Below are positions 1 to 7,908 of a DNA stretch of 24,040 bases, in pieces (within the stretch, counting starts at the first letter, position 1; every line of letters starts with the position of its first letter). The translations under genes and the position numbers were made by a program. This stretch comes from Elusimicrobiota bacterium (GTDB lineage: Bacteria; Elusimicrobiota; UBA8919), in assembly GCA_003452965.1 (NCBI GenBank), contig DMMW01000059.1:1-24040 (forward strand). The letters run 5' to 3'. The notes beneath the pieces were generated by a model, which ran no database searches, was not told where the DNA came from, and worked only from the letters and a program-made list of their open reading frames with translations.

Positions 1-19
1 CTTGCTTGCTTAATTATTA

Positions 20-385
20 CTATTTGAGAAAATTTTTAATTCTAACAAGGAGATTGTCCATGTTGAGCGGTTTTTTCATAAAATCTATTCTGCCCCCCAA
101 TTCACTTAAAATCTGGGGAGTTATATCGTCAAAAGCAGATATAAAAATAATTGGTATATTTTTAAACCTCTGATCTTTTCTTATTTCCCTTGCTGTTTCA
201 ACACCGCCTCTTTTTGGCATCCTTATATCCATAATAATCAAATCAGGCTGAGTATTCTCCATTACATCCAAAGCATAATATCCGTCAGTAACAGGATACA
301 CATGGTAGTCACTCATATTTAAGAGTTCGTAAACCAGTTCCCTGGTTTCCTCACTGTCTTCTACAACCAATATCTTCTTTTCCAT
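20..385 (-). CDS. Single-domain response regulator (receiver only)
   Basis: This 121-aa protein is a CheY-like receiver domain with no output domain. Visible family residues are the acidic pair E9-D10 after beta-1, the phospho-acceptor D53 in IIMDIRMP, a Ser at position 83 in the FISAF strand and K105-P106 near the end of beta-5. It would accept a phosphoryl group from a histidine kinase and act by protein-protein contact. A GGAG lies upstream of the ATG, separated by an AT-rich spacer. No kinase gene is adjacent; the nearest in the window is at 8640-11255. It resembles the second receiver (11703-12074) but is clearly divergent. The family call is secure; partner and output are unknown. Confidence 0.93.
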   Translation of the reverse strand: MEKKILVVEDSEETRELVYELLNMSDYHVYPVTDGYYALDVMENTQPDLIIMDIRMPKRGGVETAREIRKDQRFKNIPIIFISAFDDITPQILSELGGRIDFMKKPLNMDNLLVRIKNFLK

Positions 386-488
386 TTTATTTACTCCACG
401 ATAAGATTATTATGCTCTCTTTTCAAAAAAGTATAACTATACAATTTTAAATAAAAATTAAGTTTTTGTCAAGGAAAAAAGGTGTTCC

Positions 489-524
489 GTTCCACGATGC
501 AAGCCCCGACGCTTGCATCGGAAC
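489..524. repeat. GC-rich palindrome
   Basis: CGATGCAAGC (495-504) and GCTTGCATCG (511-520) form a perfect 10-bp stem with a 6-base loop. GTTC (489-492) and GAAC (521-524) extend it across a small bulge. It stands out in AT-rich surroundings and has no U-tract, so it looks more like a dispersed palindromic repeat than a terminator. Confidence 0.7.
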
Positions 525-585
525 TTGATTCGTATATATCAAAAGAAAAACAAAAATTTAATTGAAATATATTGAAGCACTACAG

Positions 586-630
586 TCTCACTCCCATAGA
601 ATTTCATGAAGACGGATTAAAAAATTTTAA
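586..630 (+). repeat. Dispersed repeat, copy A
   Basis: The stretch from CCATAGAATTTCATGAAG through the following GGATTAAAA matches, in inverted orientation, the sequence at 8341-8383. There are about 5 mismatches over 37 aligned bases. Weaker similarity appears to continue into the AT-rich sequence on the right (to about 680). It belongs to no gene. Confidence 0.6.
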
Positions 631-761
631 TTTTTTTCTAATCTTATTTTAATTATAAATATTGTATTATTAATCACAGATATATGTTTTTGGATTACTA
701 TATTTTAAAACTAAAACACTAATAGCTTACTAAACTCTATATGCAGTTTTTGGAGGCCATT

Positions 762-836
762 ATGAATAATGCAAATATCACTCAACCCAACGGAACATTT
801 ATACATATGGCTGGTACGCTAAAAATGCTTGAATAA
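762..836 (+). CDS. Small upstream ORF (24 aa), possible leader peptide
   Basis: An ATG at 762 follows GGAGG with a 5-base gap and opens a 24-codon frame ending in TAA at 834-836. The stop codon overlaps the AAGGAGGT Shine-Dalgarno of the following hydrolase gene (835-842). Ribosomes terminating here would therefore sit on the next initiation site. This geometry suggests translational coupling or a leader peptide. The peptide has no domain I recognise and could also be the remnant start of a lost gene. Expression is unproven. Confidence 0.45.
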   Translation: MNNANITQPNGTFIHMAGTLKMLE

Positions 837-849
837 GGAGGTGTATAAG

Positions 850-1692
850 ATGATTGCTTTTATGCAAATTAAAAAATTTTTTAGTTTAATGTCAATATTT
901 AAGTTGTTTTCTTTAAGTTTAATCTGTATCGTAACTATTTTAATTTCTTGTGTGTCCGTTTCCGCTAAAATAATTACAAAGAATGTGGATTATAAAGAAG
1001 GGGAAATTGCTCTGCGGGGATTCATGGCATATGATGATTCATTAATAGAGCCACGCCCCGGAGTTTTGATAGTTCATGAATGGAACGGATTAGGAACATA
1101 CGTGAAAATACGGGCGAAACAAATCGCAGAACTTGGATATATAGCATTTTGCGCAGATATGTACGGAAAGAACGCTATGCCAAGAAACCGGGAGGAATCT
1201 TCCAAGCAAGCAAGCATTTATAGAAATGACCGTATCCTTATGCGTAACCGTGTGATAACCGGTTTAGAAGAATTTAAGAAACAAAATATGGTAGATAAGT
1301 CAAAAATAGCGGCTATCGGTTATTGTTTTGGCGGAGGTACGGTTCTTGAACTTGCACGCAGCGGTGCCGATGTATCCGGAGTTGTAAGTTTCCATGGGAA
1401 TCTTGACACGCCGAACCTGAATGATGCAAAAAATATAAAAACCAGGATTCTTGTATTACACGGAGCGGACGACCCGAATGTATCATCTGAGCAAATAAGA
1501 ATCTTCCAAAAGGAAATGCGTGATTCAAAAGTAGATTGGCAGATGATATTCTATGGGAATGCTGTCCATTCTTTTACTAATCCTGATTCCGGTAATAATC
1601 CTGAAAAAGGAGCTGCTTATAACGAAAAATCGGATAAGCGGTCATGGGATGCAATGCGAGTTTTTTTTAATGAAATATTTTTAAAAAATTAA
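850..1692 (+). CDS. Secreted dienelactone hydrolase family protein
   Basis: Alpha/beta-hydrolase of the dienelactone hydrolase family, 280 aa. I choose ATG 850 because AAGGAGGT at 835-842 lies 7 bases upstream; a TTG at 829 in the same frame would overlap that site. Residues 1-39 form a long hydrophobic signal (or anchor) ending VSVSA, so the enzyme is probably exported. Nucleophile C159 lies in GYCFGG, the family glutamate E77 in VHEWNG, an acid at D207/D208 in HGADDP and the triad histidine is H240 in AVHSF. The Cys-Asp-His triad therefore looks complete. The real substrate is unknown; many members cleave esters or lactones other than dienelactone. The Lon-like gene starts 20 bases after the stop, suggesting co-transcription. 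Confidence 0.9.
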   Translation: MIAFMQIKKFFSLMSIFKLFSLSLICIVTILISCVSVSAKIITKNVDYKEGEIALRGFMAYDDSLIEPRPGVLIVHEWNGLGTYVKIRAKQIAELGYIAFCADMYGKNAMPRNREESSKQASIYRNDRILMRNRVITGLEEFKKQNMVDKSKIAAIGYCFGGGTVLELARSGADVSGVVSFHGNLDTPNLNDAKNIKTRILVLHGADDPNVSSEQIRIFQKEMRDSKVDWQMIFYGNAVHSFTNPDSGNNPEKGAAYNEKSDKRSWDAMRVFFNEIFLKN

Positions 1693-1712
1693 AGTTATAA
1701 AAGGAAAATATT

Positions 1713-4112
1713 ATGGAAAACAAATTTAAAGAACTAAATTATACTGAATTGGTGAACAAATGTAATCCAGATTTATTCAATTTTGAAACCACAAATGATA
1801 TTGTACTTAAAGAAGAATCTATCGGACAAGAACGCGCTTTGAAATCAATCAATTTCGGAATCAGCATCAAGAAAGAGGGATACAATATTTATGTATCCGG
1901 TATAAGCGGAACCGGCAGGAAAACGATGTTAATGAAAGAACTTAAACAGATTGCAGAAAACGAACCTATTCCTGATGATATATGCTATTTATACAATTTC
2001 GAGAAAAACGACGAACCAAAATCAATAAAAATTCTTGCCGGTATCGGATGTCAATTCCAAAAAGATATGGATGAATTGATAAAAGACATAGAATCAGAAA
2101 TTAAAAAAATATTTCTTAGCGAAGATTATGAAAAAAATAGGAAACAAGTAATTGCAAAATATGAGGAAAAAAAAGAAGAATTATTTACCGAGGTTGAAAA
2201 TATTGCAAAATTAAAAGAATTGACAATCGAACAAACACCGTTCGGCTTTATATCCGTGCCGATGGTTAATAATCATCCTGCAAAAGAAAAGGAAATCGGA
2301 AAACTTAGCGAAGAAAAAAAGAATGAGATTAAACATAATCAAAAAGAGGTATACGATAAATTTGATGAGTTTACAAAAAAAATAAAATTACTTGAGAAAG
2401 AGGCAAAAAATGAGATAAGGTCTTTAGATGAAAAAGTGCTAATCTATGCTACAGGACATCTGTTGGATAATCTTAAAAATAAATATGAAAAATATGAAGA
2501 AATAATCAAGCACCTGAACGCTATACAAGATGATATTTTAAAAAATCTTGATGTTTTCAAAAAAGACGAAGAACAAACAGCATTTTCTTTTCTTCCTTCA
2601 AAATCGCCAAAAGAGGTACTTAATAAATACAAAATTAATCTTTTGGTGGATAACTGTAAAACAAAAGGATCGCCTATTGTTTATGCGGATAACCCGACGT
2701 ATCAGAATATTATGGGAAAAGTGGAATATAAAGCATCGTTCGGTATTTTGACTACCGACTTTCTGATGATTAAACCGGGTGTAGCTCATATTGCTAATGG
2801 CGGTTATATGATTATAGAAGCCATGGAATTATTTAGAAATCCATTTGCATGGGATACCCTGAAAAGAATAATTAAAAATAATCAAGTGAAGATAGAGGAT
2901 ATTTCTGAAAAATATGGATTAATAAGTGTTTCCGGTTTAAAACCGGAACCCGTAAAAATAAATTTCAAAGCAATAATCATCGGTGACCCTCAAATATATA
3001 AGATATTAAACATATTTGATGACGAATTTAGAAAATTATTCAAAGTTAAAGTTGACTTTGATACAAACATAAAGAGAAATGATTCTTCTATAATTCAATA
3101 TGCCAATTTTATAGCAAGCAAATGCAAAGAAGAAAATCTACTGCCGTTTACAAAACATGCTGTTGCAAATATCATAGAGCTCGGTTCAAGATTTACTAAT
3201 CACAAAGGTAAATTAACCACCAGATTCCTTCAAATTTCGGATATGCTTAGAGAAGCAAACTATTGGGCAGAAAAAACAAGTTCAACGGTGGTAAATTCCG
3301 AACATGTTAAAAAAGCTGTTTCCGAAAAAATATACCGGTCAAATATGATAGAAGAGAAAATCGGAGAACTGATAGAAGAAAATACACTGTTTATTGATAT
3401 AAAAGGCTCGGTTGTCGGACAAATAAACGGTATATCTGTTTTGGATATTGGTGATTATATGTTCGGTAAACCATCGAGAATTACAGCTACAACTTCTTTC
3501 GGAAACGGTAGAATAATCAATATTGAACGTGAAGCTAAACTTAGCGGAAAAATCCATTCCAAGGGTATTTTAATTTTGCAAGGCTTTCTCTCCGAAAAAT
3601 TCGGACAGGATATTCCCCTCTCATTTTCAGCAAATATAGGATTTGAGCAATCGTATGATGAAATTGAGGGTGATAGCGCTTCCAGTACAGAATTGTATTG
3701 CTTAATCTCAAGTTTGACCGGAATACCATTAAGACAGGATATTGCCGTTACAGGTTCGGTTAATCAAAAAGGAATCATTCAGCCAATAGGCGGTGTGAAC
3801 GAAAAAATAGAGGGTTTTTTCAAAACCTGCATGTCATTTGGATTGACCGGTTCACAAGGTGTTATGATTCCGGAATCCAACATTAAACATTTAATGCTTA
3901 ACGACGAAGTCACAAATGCGGTAAAAGAAGGAAAGTTTCATATTTATTCTGTCACTACAATAGAACAAGGAATTGAACTACTGACAGGTATGCCCGCCGG
4001 AGAGAAAGGCGAAGACGGAAAATATCCGGCAGGAACCGTTTATGACAGTGTGTCCAAAAAACTTGACCATTATATAAATCTTAAATTGCAGTTTTTAAAA
4101 CAAGAAAAATAA
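1713..4112 (+). CDS. Lon-like ATP-dependent protease (AAA + S16)
   Basis: A 799-aa protein of the Lon-related family that lacks the classical LAN substrate domain and resembles LonB/YcbZ-type proteases. A Walker A loop GISGTGRKT is at 63-71. A charged, coiled-coil-prone insertion spans about 115-290, and a Walker B-like GGYMIIEA is at 363-370. The C-terminal S16 domain (about 560-760) carries the Ser-Lys dyad: S655 in EGDSAS and K698 in GGVNEK. All core residues are present, so it should be an active cytoplasmic protease of misfolded or regulatory proteins. AAAGGA precedes the ATG by a normal gap. The gene converges on lemA with about 30 bases between stops and no clear terminator hairpin. 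Confidence 0.93.
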   Translation: MENKFKELNYTELVNKCNPDLFNFETTNDIVLKEESIGQERALKSINFGISIKKEGYNIYVSGISGTGRKTMLMKELKQIAENEPIPDDICYLYNFEKNDEPKSIKILAGIGCQFQKDMDELIKDIESEIKKIFLSEDYEKNRKQVIAKYEEKKEELFTEVENIAKLKELTIEQTPFGFISVPMVNNHPAKEKEIGKLSEEKKNEIKHNQKEVYDKFDEFTKKIKLLEKEAKNEIRSLDEKVLIYATGHLLDNLKNKYEKYEEIIKHLNAIQDDILKNLDVFKKDEEQTAFSFLPSKSPKEVLNKYKINLLVDNCKTKGSPIVYADNPTYQNIMGKVEYKASFGILTTDFLMIKPGVAHIANGGYMIIEAMELFRNPFAWDTLKRIIKNNQVKIEDISEKYGLISVSGLKPEPVKINFKAIIIGDPQIYKILNIFDDEFRKLFKVKVDFDTNIKRNDSSIIQYANFIASKCKEENLLPFTKHAVANIIELGSRFTNHKGKLTTRFLQISDMLREANYWAEKTSSTVVNSEHVKKAVSEKIYRSNMIEEKIGELIEENTLFIDIKGSVVGQINGISVLDIGDYMFGKPSRITATTSFGNGRIINIEREAKLSGKIHSKGILILQGFLSEKFGQDIPLSFSANIGFEQSYDEIEGDSASSTELYCLISSLTGIPLRQDIAVTGSVNQKGIIQPIGGVNEKIEGFFKTCMSFGLTGSQGVMIPESNIKHLMLNDEVTNAVKEGKFHIYSVTTIEQGIELLTGMPAGEKGEDGKYPAGTVYDSVSKKLDHYINLKLQFLKQEK

Positions 4113-4144
4113 CCTTCTCAAATAAATATAATCAAAGTAAGCAG

Positions 4145-4711
4145 TTAAAATTCTACTTTTGGAACTTCCTTTGCACCTTCCTCTGCTTTAAAATAAACAT
4201 CTTTCTTAGAAAAGCCGGTCATAGATGCTACAACATTGCTTGGAAATCTTCTTATAAGTATATTATATCCACGAACCACCTCATTATATCTCATTCTTTC
4301 AACCGCTACGCGATTTTCAGTACCTGCAAGTTCATCTTGAAGACGGATAAAATTCTGATTTGCCTTCAAATCAGGATAACGTTCAACTATAACAAGAAGA
4401 CGAGAAAGAGCACCATCCAGTACTTGATTAGCCTTAATCTTTTCGTTTGTCGTTTTTGCGCCCGCCAATTTGGCACGAGCATCGGCTATATAGGTGAATA
4501 CTTCTCTTTCATGAACCATATAACCTTTAACCGTTTTAACAAGATTAGGTATCAAATCATTCCTTCTTTGAAGTTGATTCTCAACCTGTGCCCACTGACC
4601 ATCTATGCTTTCGTTTAATGTAACCAATCTGTTGTAATTACTGACGAATGTCCCAACCATAATCAATGCGACTAATACAATGATTCCTAAAATAATCCAT
4701 CCCTTTTTCAT
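4145..4711 (-). CDS. lemA: LemA family protein
   Basis: 188 aa with an N-terminal membrane anchor (about residues 5-22) followed by the helical LemA domain. Typical stretches are NRLVTLNESIDGQWAQVENQ, the RRNDLIPNLV motif and YN.....FPSNVVA near the end. LemA proteins are membrane-attached with a helical bundle outside; the molecular role is not settled. In many bacteria lemA sits beside a TPM/YgcG gene. Here the TPM gene (5899-6624) is upstream on the same strand, separated by a nucleotidyltransferase gene and a 460-bp repeat-filled gap. A GGGGGT Shine-Dalgarno lies upstream of the ATG. Confidence 0.95.
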   Translation of the reverse strand: MKKGWIILGIIVLVALIMVGTFVSNYNRLVTLNESIDGQWAQVENQLQRRNDLIPNLVKTVKGYMVHEREVFTYIADARAKLAGAKTTNEKIKANQVLDGALSRLLVIVERYPDLKANQNFIRLQDELAGTENRVAVERMRYNEVVRGYNILIRRFPSNVVASMTGFSKKDVYFKAEEGAKEVPKVEF

Positions 4712-4811
4712 AATCCACCCCCTGATATAATGTTGGTAATGTCAAAATGACATATTATTGAAAAATTTGGTTTTGAACGATATAGATGTTTTTAGCCGAA
4801 TAAATCGTTAA

Positions 4812-4855
4812 AAAATTGGTATGTTTGACGAGCATAGCGAGGAGTTTACCAATTT
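4812..4855. repeat. Hairpin with 10-bp AT-rich arms
   Basis: AAAATTGGTA and TACCAATTTT form perfect 10-bp inverted arms enclosing a loop that contains ACGAGCATAGCGAGG. No U-tract follows. The general layout, self-complementary arms around a GCGA-containing loop, resembles the hairpins in the tandem repeat at 19309-19374. Confidence 0.5.
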
Positions 4856-4899
4856 TAGGTTTATGAGGCGTTAAACTGATTTAAAAAATCAGCATCGTA

Positions 4900-4943
4900 T
4901 AGTGAAAAACCATGATTTTTCATAATATTTTTGACATTACCAT
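4900..4943 (-). repeat. AT-rich repeat, uninterrupted copy (empty site)
   Basis: The 23 bases at 4900-4922 are identical to 5070-5092, and 4920-4942 match 5172-5194 with one mismatch. In this copy the two parts are contiguous, sharing the TCA at 4920-4922. In the second copy they are split by 79 bp. It represents the pre-insertion state. Confidence 0.75.
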
Positions 4944-4970
4944 AATGTTCAGTATATCTGATTACATCCA

Positions 4971-5003
4971 TCCTCCGTAGCAGTAGTCTGCTACTGCGGA
5001 GGA
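4971..5003. repeat. GC-rich palindrome
   Basis: TCCTCCG (4971-4977) pairs with CGGAGGA (4997-5003). Inside, CAGTAG (4981-4986) pairs with CTACTG (4991-4996) around a 4-base loop, leaving a 3-base bulge. It lacks a following U-tract on either strand and looks like a mobile or dispersed palindrome. Confidence 0.65.
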
Positions 5004-5092
5004 CGGACAGATTTTAAACTACTGATTAAAAAGATTAAAACCTAAGTCTTTTTCTAAGAAAACATCATCTAGTGAAAAACCATGATTTTTCA

Positions 5093-5171
5093 CCCCGTAA
5101 AATAATGTTGTAAATTATTTTAATAAGTAGAATAATAATTACAATTATTATAAGCTACATTATCAACGGGG
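5093..5171. mobile_element. 79-bp MITE-like insertion with inverted ends
   Basis: The segment begins CCCCGTaaaATAATGT and ends ACATTATcaACGGGG, giving imperfect terminal inverted repeats of about 15 bp. It is flanked on both sides by TCA (5090-5092 and 5172-5174), a likely 3-bp target duplication. The same flanking sequence exists uninterrupted at 4900-4943. It is too short to encode a transposase and would be moved by an enzyme encoded elsewhere. Its right edge abuts the stop codon of the nucleotidyltransferase gene. Confidence 0.65.
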
Positions 5172-5888
5172 TCATAATATTTTTGATATTACCAAATTAT
5201 CAACTACATCTACGACCCTTTCAATTTCTTTCAAATACTCTTCAATAATTAATTCCGGATCCTTTTTTAATGCTTCTTTATCACCCCGTTTCATGTTGAA
5301 TATTGTAATAAATACTTCAGGATTTATCTTTGTTTTTTCCGCAAGAACTTTTAAAGCATCAATCCTTTTTAAAGGCGGTTCTTCGTTTAATAATCTTATT
5401 ACATGGCGAAAAACAATTAAAAATGTCGTTATAGAATCAATCAAAAGATTTTGTAAATCGGATTTACTTTGAGACAGCATATACCCCTGTCTCAATTTTA
5501 GAAGTTTACCTTTCAATTCAAACTCGCATTCATGCCTCAAATGCGTATCGTGTATTGTAATATTCCGGAACGGATCTTCACCGAATAATATTTTATGATT
5601 ATCTTTCATATCCAAAAATTCAATCGGAAAAACATCAGCTGATTTTCCCATCCGCTCTGTAGTAAAAATTATAGGAGGCTGATGACCTTCTTTTGTCCAG
5701 AATTTTATCATTTTTCTTAGTGATTTTAAATCATTGAAACTTATATCATTAACAACAATAAGCAGATTGTAATCCGAATGCTTTTTCGTATCCTCTCCAC
5801 TAGCTTTTGAACCAAAAAGAATAACAGATTTTAAATTCTGCCCGTAAACAAGTTTTATCTCTTCAATAAATTTCTCAAGTATATTCAT
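5172..5888 (-). CDS. Nucleotidyltransferase-fold protein, altered metal site
   Basis: 238 aa with an N-terminal Pol-beta-type (MNT-like) nucleotidyltransferase domain and a helical C-terminal half. The signature is LFGSKASGEDTKKHSDYN: the G26-S27 pair is present and D39 is the first metal ligand. The second ligand of the usual DxD is N41 instead of Asp. A later acidic strand, FPIEFLDMK, may supply the third ligand. Activity is therefore uncertain. AGGAGAT lies upstream of the ATG, and the TPM gene stops only 10 bases before, so the two are co-transcribed. The last codons lie in a repeat whose neighbour at 5093-5171 is an insertion. No antitoxin or HEPN partner is evident. Confidence 0.8.
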   Translation of the reverse strand: MNILEKFIEEIKLVYGQNLKSVILFGSKASGEDTKKHSDYNLLIVVNDISFNDLKSLRKMIKFWTKEGHQPPIIFTTERMGKSADVFPIEFLDMKDNHKILFGEDPFRNITIHDTHLRHECEFELKGKLLKLRQGYMLSQSKSDLQNLLIDSITTFLIVFRHVIRLLNEEPPLKRIDALKVLAEKTKINPEVFITIFNMKRGDKEALKKDPELIIEEYLKEIERVVDVVDNLVISKIL

Positions 5889-5898
5889 CTTTTATCTC

Positions 5899-6624
5899 CT
5901 ACCAGCCTCGGCTCGCACCACCACCGCCGCTCATACCTCCACCAAAACCGCCAAATCCGCCGCTAAAACCACCGCCACTGCGACCACGCCCGCCCGACAT
6001 CCCTAAAAATAATAAAAACAAAAACGGATGCCTGATAAATAATATTATCATCATTATAAAAAAAAGAATTCTTAAAATCATGCCTAACAAACTGACCTTC
6101 CCTTTTTGTTCCACAATTATTGTTCCGCCCGATAATTCTACACCCGCATCTTTTGCAATTACGGAAGCAACAGCAATAACACCCAAACTTATACCCTTGC
6201 CATAAATACCTTTATTAAAATGCGGTATAATATAAGTATCTATAATTTCCCCGCATAATCCGTCGGGTAAAATTCCTTCAAGACCGTATCCTACTTCTAT
6301 GCGGACTTTTCTATCTTCAATAGAAGTCAACAGCAACACACCGTTATCTTTCCCTTTCTTCCCGATACCCCATTTTTCAAATAATTTAACGCTAAAATTC
6401 TCAATAGAATCGCCTTCTAAACTTTTTATTGACACAACAGATATCTCAGCACCTGTCTTTTTCTCTAAATCAGTTATTACACCATTAATCTCTCTATACG
6501 ATTCAGAATCTAATATACCAGCATAATCAGCAATCCAGCCGTTTGGCTTTGCAAGTTCAATAGCGATTAAAGGCTTAATAGTAAATATAAAATAGAAAAA
6601 AACAAAAAGTATCTTTTTATTCAT
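5899..6624 (-). CDS. TPM-domain (YgcG/DUF477-like) membrane protein
   Basis: 241 aa from ATG 6624, which follows AGGAT by 6 bases. The frame is open further upstream, but that part overlaps the end of the peptidase gene and lacks a ribosome site. Residues 1-20 form a signal peptide. The TPM domain covers about 25-150 (WIADYAGILDS, KKGKDNGVLLL, VGYGLEGILPD). A membrane segment near 180-210 follows, then a Gly/Ser-rich tail ending GGASRGW, typical of this family. Such proteins are linked to membrane protein quality control and are often found with LemA, which is two genes downstream here. The gap to the upstream M23 gene is 13 bases. Confidence 0.92.
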   Translation of the reverse strand: MNKKILFVFFYFIFTIKPLIAIELAKPNGWIADYAGILDSESYREINGVITDLEKKTGAEISVVSIKSLEGDSIENFSVKLFEKWGIGKKGKDNGVLLLTSIEDRKVRIEVGYGLEGILPDGLCGEIIDTYIIPHFNKGIYGKGISLGVIAVASVIAKDAGVELSGGTIIVEQKGKVSLLGMILRILFFIMMIILFIRHPFLFLLFLGMSGGRGRSGGGFSGGFGGFGGGMSGGGGASRGW

Positions 6625-6637
6625 ATTGCATCCTGGG

Positions 6638-7840
6638 TTACCCAACATCCTCATTGAAATATTCCAAAACTTGTTCTTTGACATTTTGAAATTCGTCATT
6701 ATATTCTTTCGGTATCTTATTTGCTGAAGAAGTTTTAATCTTAAGATAATCCACAAACCTTCCGTTTCTGGTTATACGAAAATCAAGATGCGGTCCGGTA
6801 GAAAGCCCTGTTGTTCCGACATAGCCTATCACTTGTCCCTGCTTCACTTTTTTTCCAACGCTTATACCCTTGGCAATTTTGCTTAAATGTCCGTAAGTGG
6901 AAGTGTATATTGAATTATGCCTTATTTTAATAAATTTTCCATAACCATCATTCCATCCTGCAAACTTAACAATACCATCTCCGATACTTGATATAGGTGT
7001 TCCGGTAGGAGCCGCATAATCAATCCCCAAATGCGGCCTATTATATCTTAGAATCGGATGAAATCTTTTATGGCTGAAATATGAAGATATCCTGCGAAAA
7101 TTCAGAGGCGCTCTTAAAAACATTTTTCTTAAAGAATCACCATTTGGAGAAAAATAACCGCTTATCTTACTGTTTTTGCTTTTAAAATAAATTGACGTAT
7201 GTTCACCGGTAAAACTGCCGTTATATTTTGCAGCTAGTATTTCACCGTCTTTTATAATATTGTCTTTATATTTAAATTGATTGTATACAATCTTAAATTT
7301 ATCTCCTTTTCTTAAATCATTGAAAAAATCTATCTGCCATGCAAAAATATCACTTACACTCATTATTATTTCACTTGGAACACCTTCTTTTAGTAATGCC
7401 TCGTATAATGTTGACTCTATCTTGCATTTAATAACCGTCAAAACCTTTTCTACGGGCAGCACCACATTTCTACAAACAAAATTATTAGTTGTTGACTTTG
7501 CAACATTGAAATATTCAGTCGGAGAATCCCAATAATTAAACTGGAATACCGTGCCGAATGTAGATTTATAAAACTCGTATTTTCTTCTTGGCTTGATATA
7601 TCTTACATTATATTTGGAATTCAGAGAAGCAAATATTCCAACTGCATCATTTTTATCAATTTTTTCTTCACCAAATAATTTTAGCAAGGAATCACCGCTT
7701 TTGAAAGTTCCTGAAGAATATATAATCAATGGTTTAGTTTTAAATAAAATATTTTTATTATTCCAGACAATCATACCGCAAATTAAAAAAACAATTGTTA
7801 TAGAAACAATATAATATTGTTTATTTTGTTTTATATTCAT
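6638..7840 (-). CDS. M23 family metallopeptidase (MepM-like), variant zinc ligand
   Basis: Cell-wall endopeptidase-like protein, 400 aa from ATG 7840, preceded by AGGGA at 6 bases; an upstream TTG at 7882 has no ribosome site. A membrane anchor lies at about 9-27. A LysM/OapA-like N-terminal region (YSSGTFKSGDSL) and a linker follow. The M23 domain covers about 250-370. Ligands H270 and D274 (HLGID), H318 (YGHLS) and H351 are present. The position of the second His in the usual HLH motif is D353 (GPHLDF). Related variants exist in M23 proteins, so activity cannot be excluded. It probably cuts peptidoglycan cross-links in the periplasm, or acts as an activator or scaffold if inactive. It heads the TPM-nucleotidyltransferase gene string. 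Confidence 0.9.
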   Translation of the reverse strand: MNIKQNKQYYIVSITIVFLICGMIVWNNKNILFKTKPLIIYSSGTFKSGDSLLKLFGEEKIDKNDAVGIFASLNSKYNVRYIKPRRKYEFYKSTFGTVFQFNYWDSPTEYFNVAKSTTNNFVCRNVVLPVEKVLTVIKCKIESTLYEALLKEGVPSEIIMSVSDIFAWQIDFFNDLRKGDKFKIVYNQFKYKDNIIKDGEILAAKYNGSFTGEHTSIYFKSKNSKISGYFSPNGDSLRKMFLRAPLNFRRISSYFSHKRFHPILRYNRPHLGIDYAAPTGTPISSIGDGIVKFAGWNDGYGKFIKIRHNSIYTSTYGHLSKIAKGISVGKKVKQGQVIGYVGTTGLSTGPHLDFRITRNGRFVDYLKIKTSSANKIPKEYNDEFQNVKEQVLEYFNEDVG

Positions 7841-7908
7841 ATAATCCCTATACAAGTTTAATAATTTTTTTAATAATTGCAAGCAAAAATTTTATAATTA
7901 TGGTGGGA

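Larger units (their letters stand above)
386..761. other. Intergenic region with hairpin and dispersed repeat
   Basis: No convincing gene of ordinary size is visible between the receiver gene and the small upstream ORF at 762. The stretch contains a GC-rich palindrome (489-524), one copy of a dispersed repeat (586-630) and an AT-rich segment (636-655) whose 20 bases recur exactly at 11651-11670. The two flanking genes diverge, so promoters for both should lie here, but I could not pick a convincing -35/-10 pair. Confidence 0.6.
4712..5171. other. Repeat-filled gap between nucleotidyltransferase gene and lemA
   Basis: This 460-bp gap has no clear gene. It holds two direct copies of an AT-rich repeat (4900-4943, and 5070-5092 continuing at 5172-5194), a 79-bp insertion with inverted ends (5093-5171), and a diverged inverted copy near 4728-4790. 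It also holds hairpins at 4812-4855, 4876-4892 and 4971-5003. Two short reading frames cross the repeats on the minus strand but are too short and repeat-derived to call. Confidence 0.7.

Noticed and set aside
829..849. TTG start giving a longer hydrolase
   Set aside because: It would lie upstream of and overlap the excellent Shine-Dalgarno that serves ATG 850.
4113..4144. Bidirectional terminator between the Lon-like gene and lemA
   Set aside because: No stem of useful length is visible in the short gap.
4863..4972. Minus-strand frame of about 36 codons with NHGFSL, echoed by a frame in the second repeat copy
   Set aside because: The shared peptide arises because the DNA repeat is shared; the frames are short, differ outside the repeat and have no known homologue.
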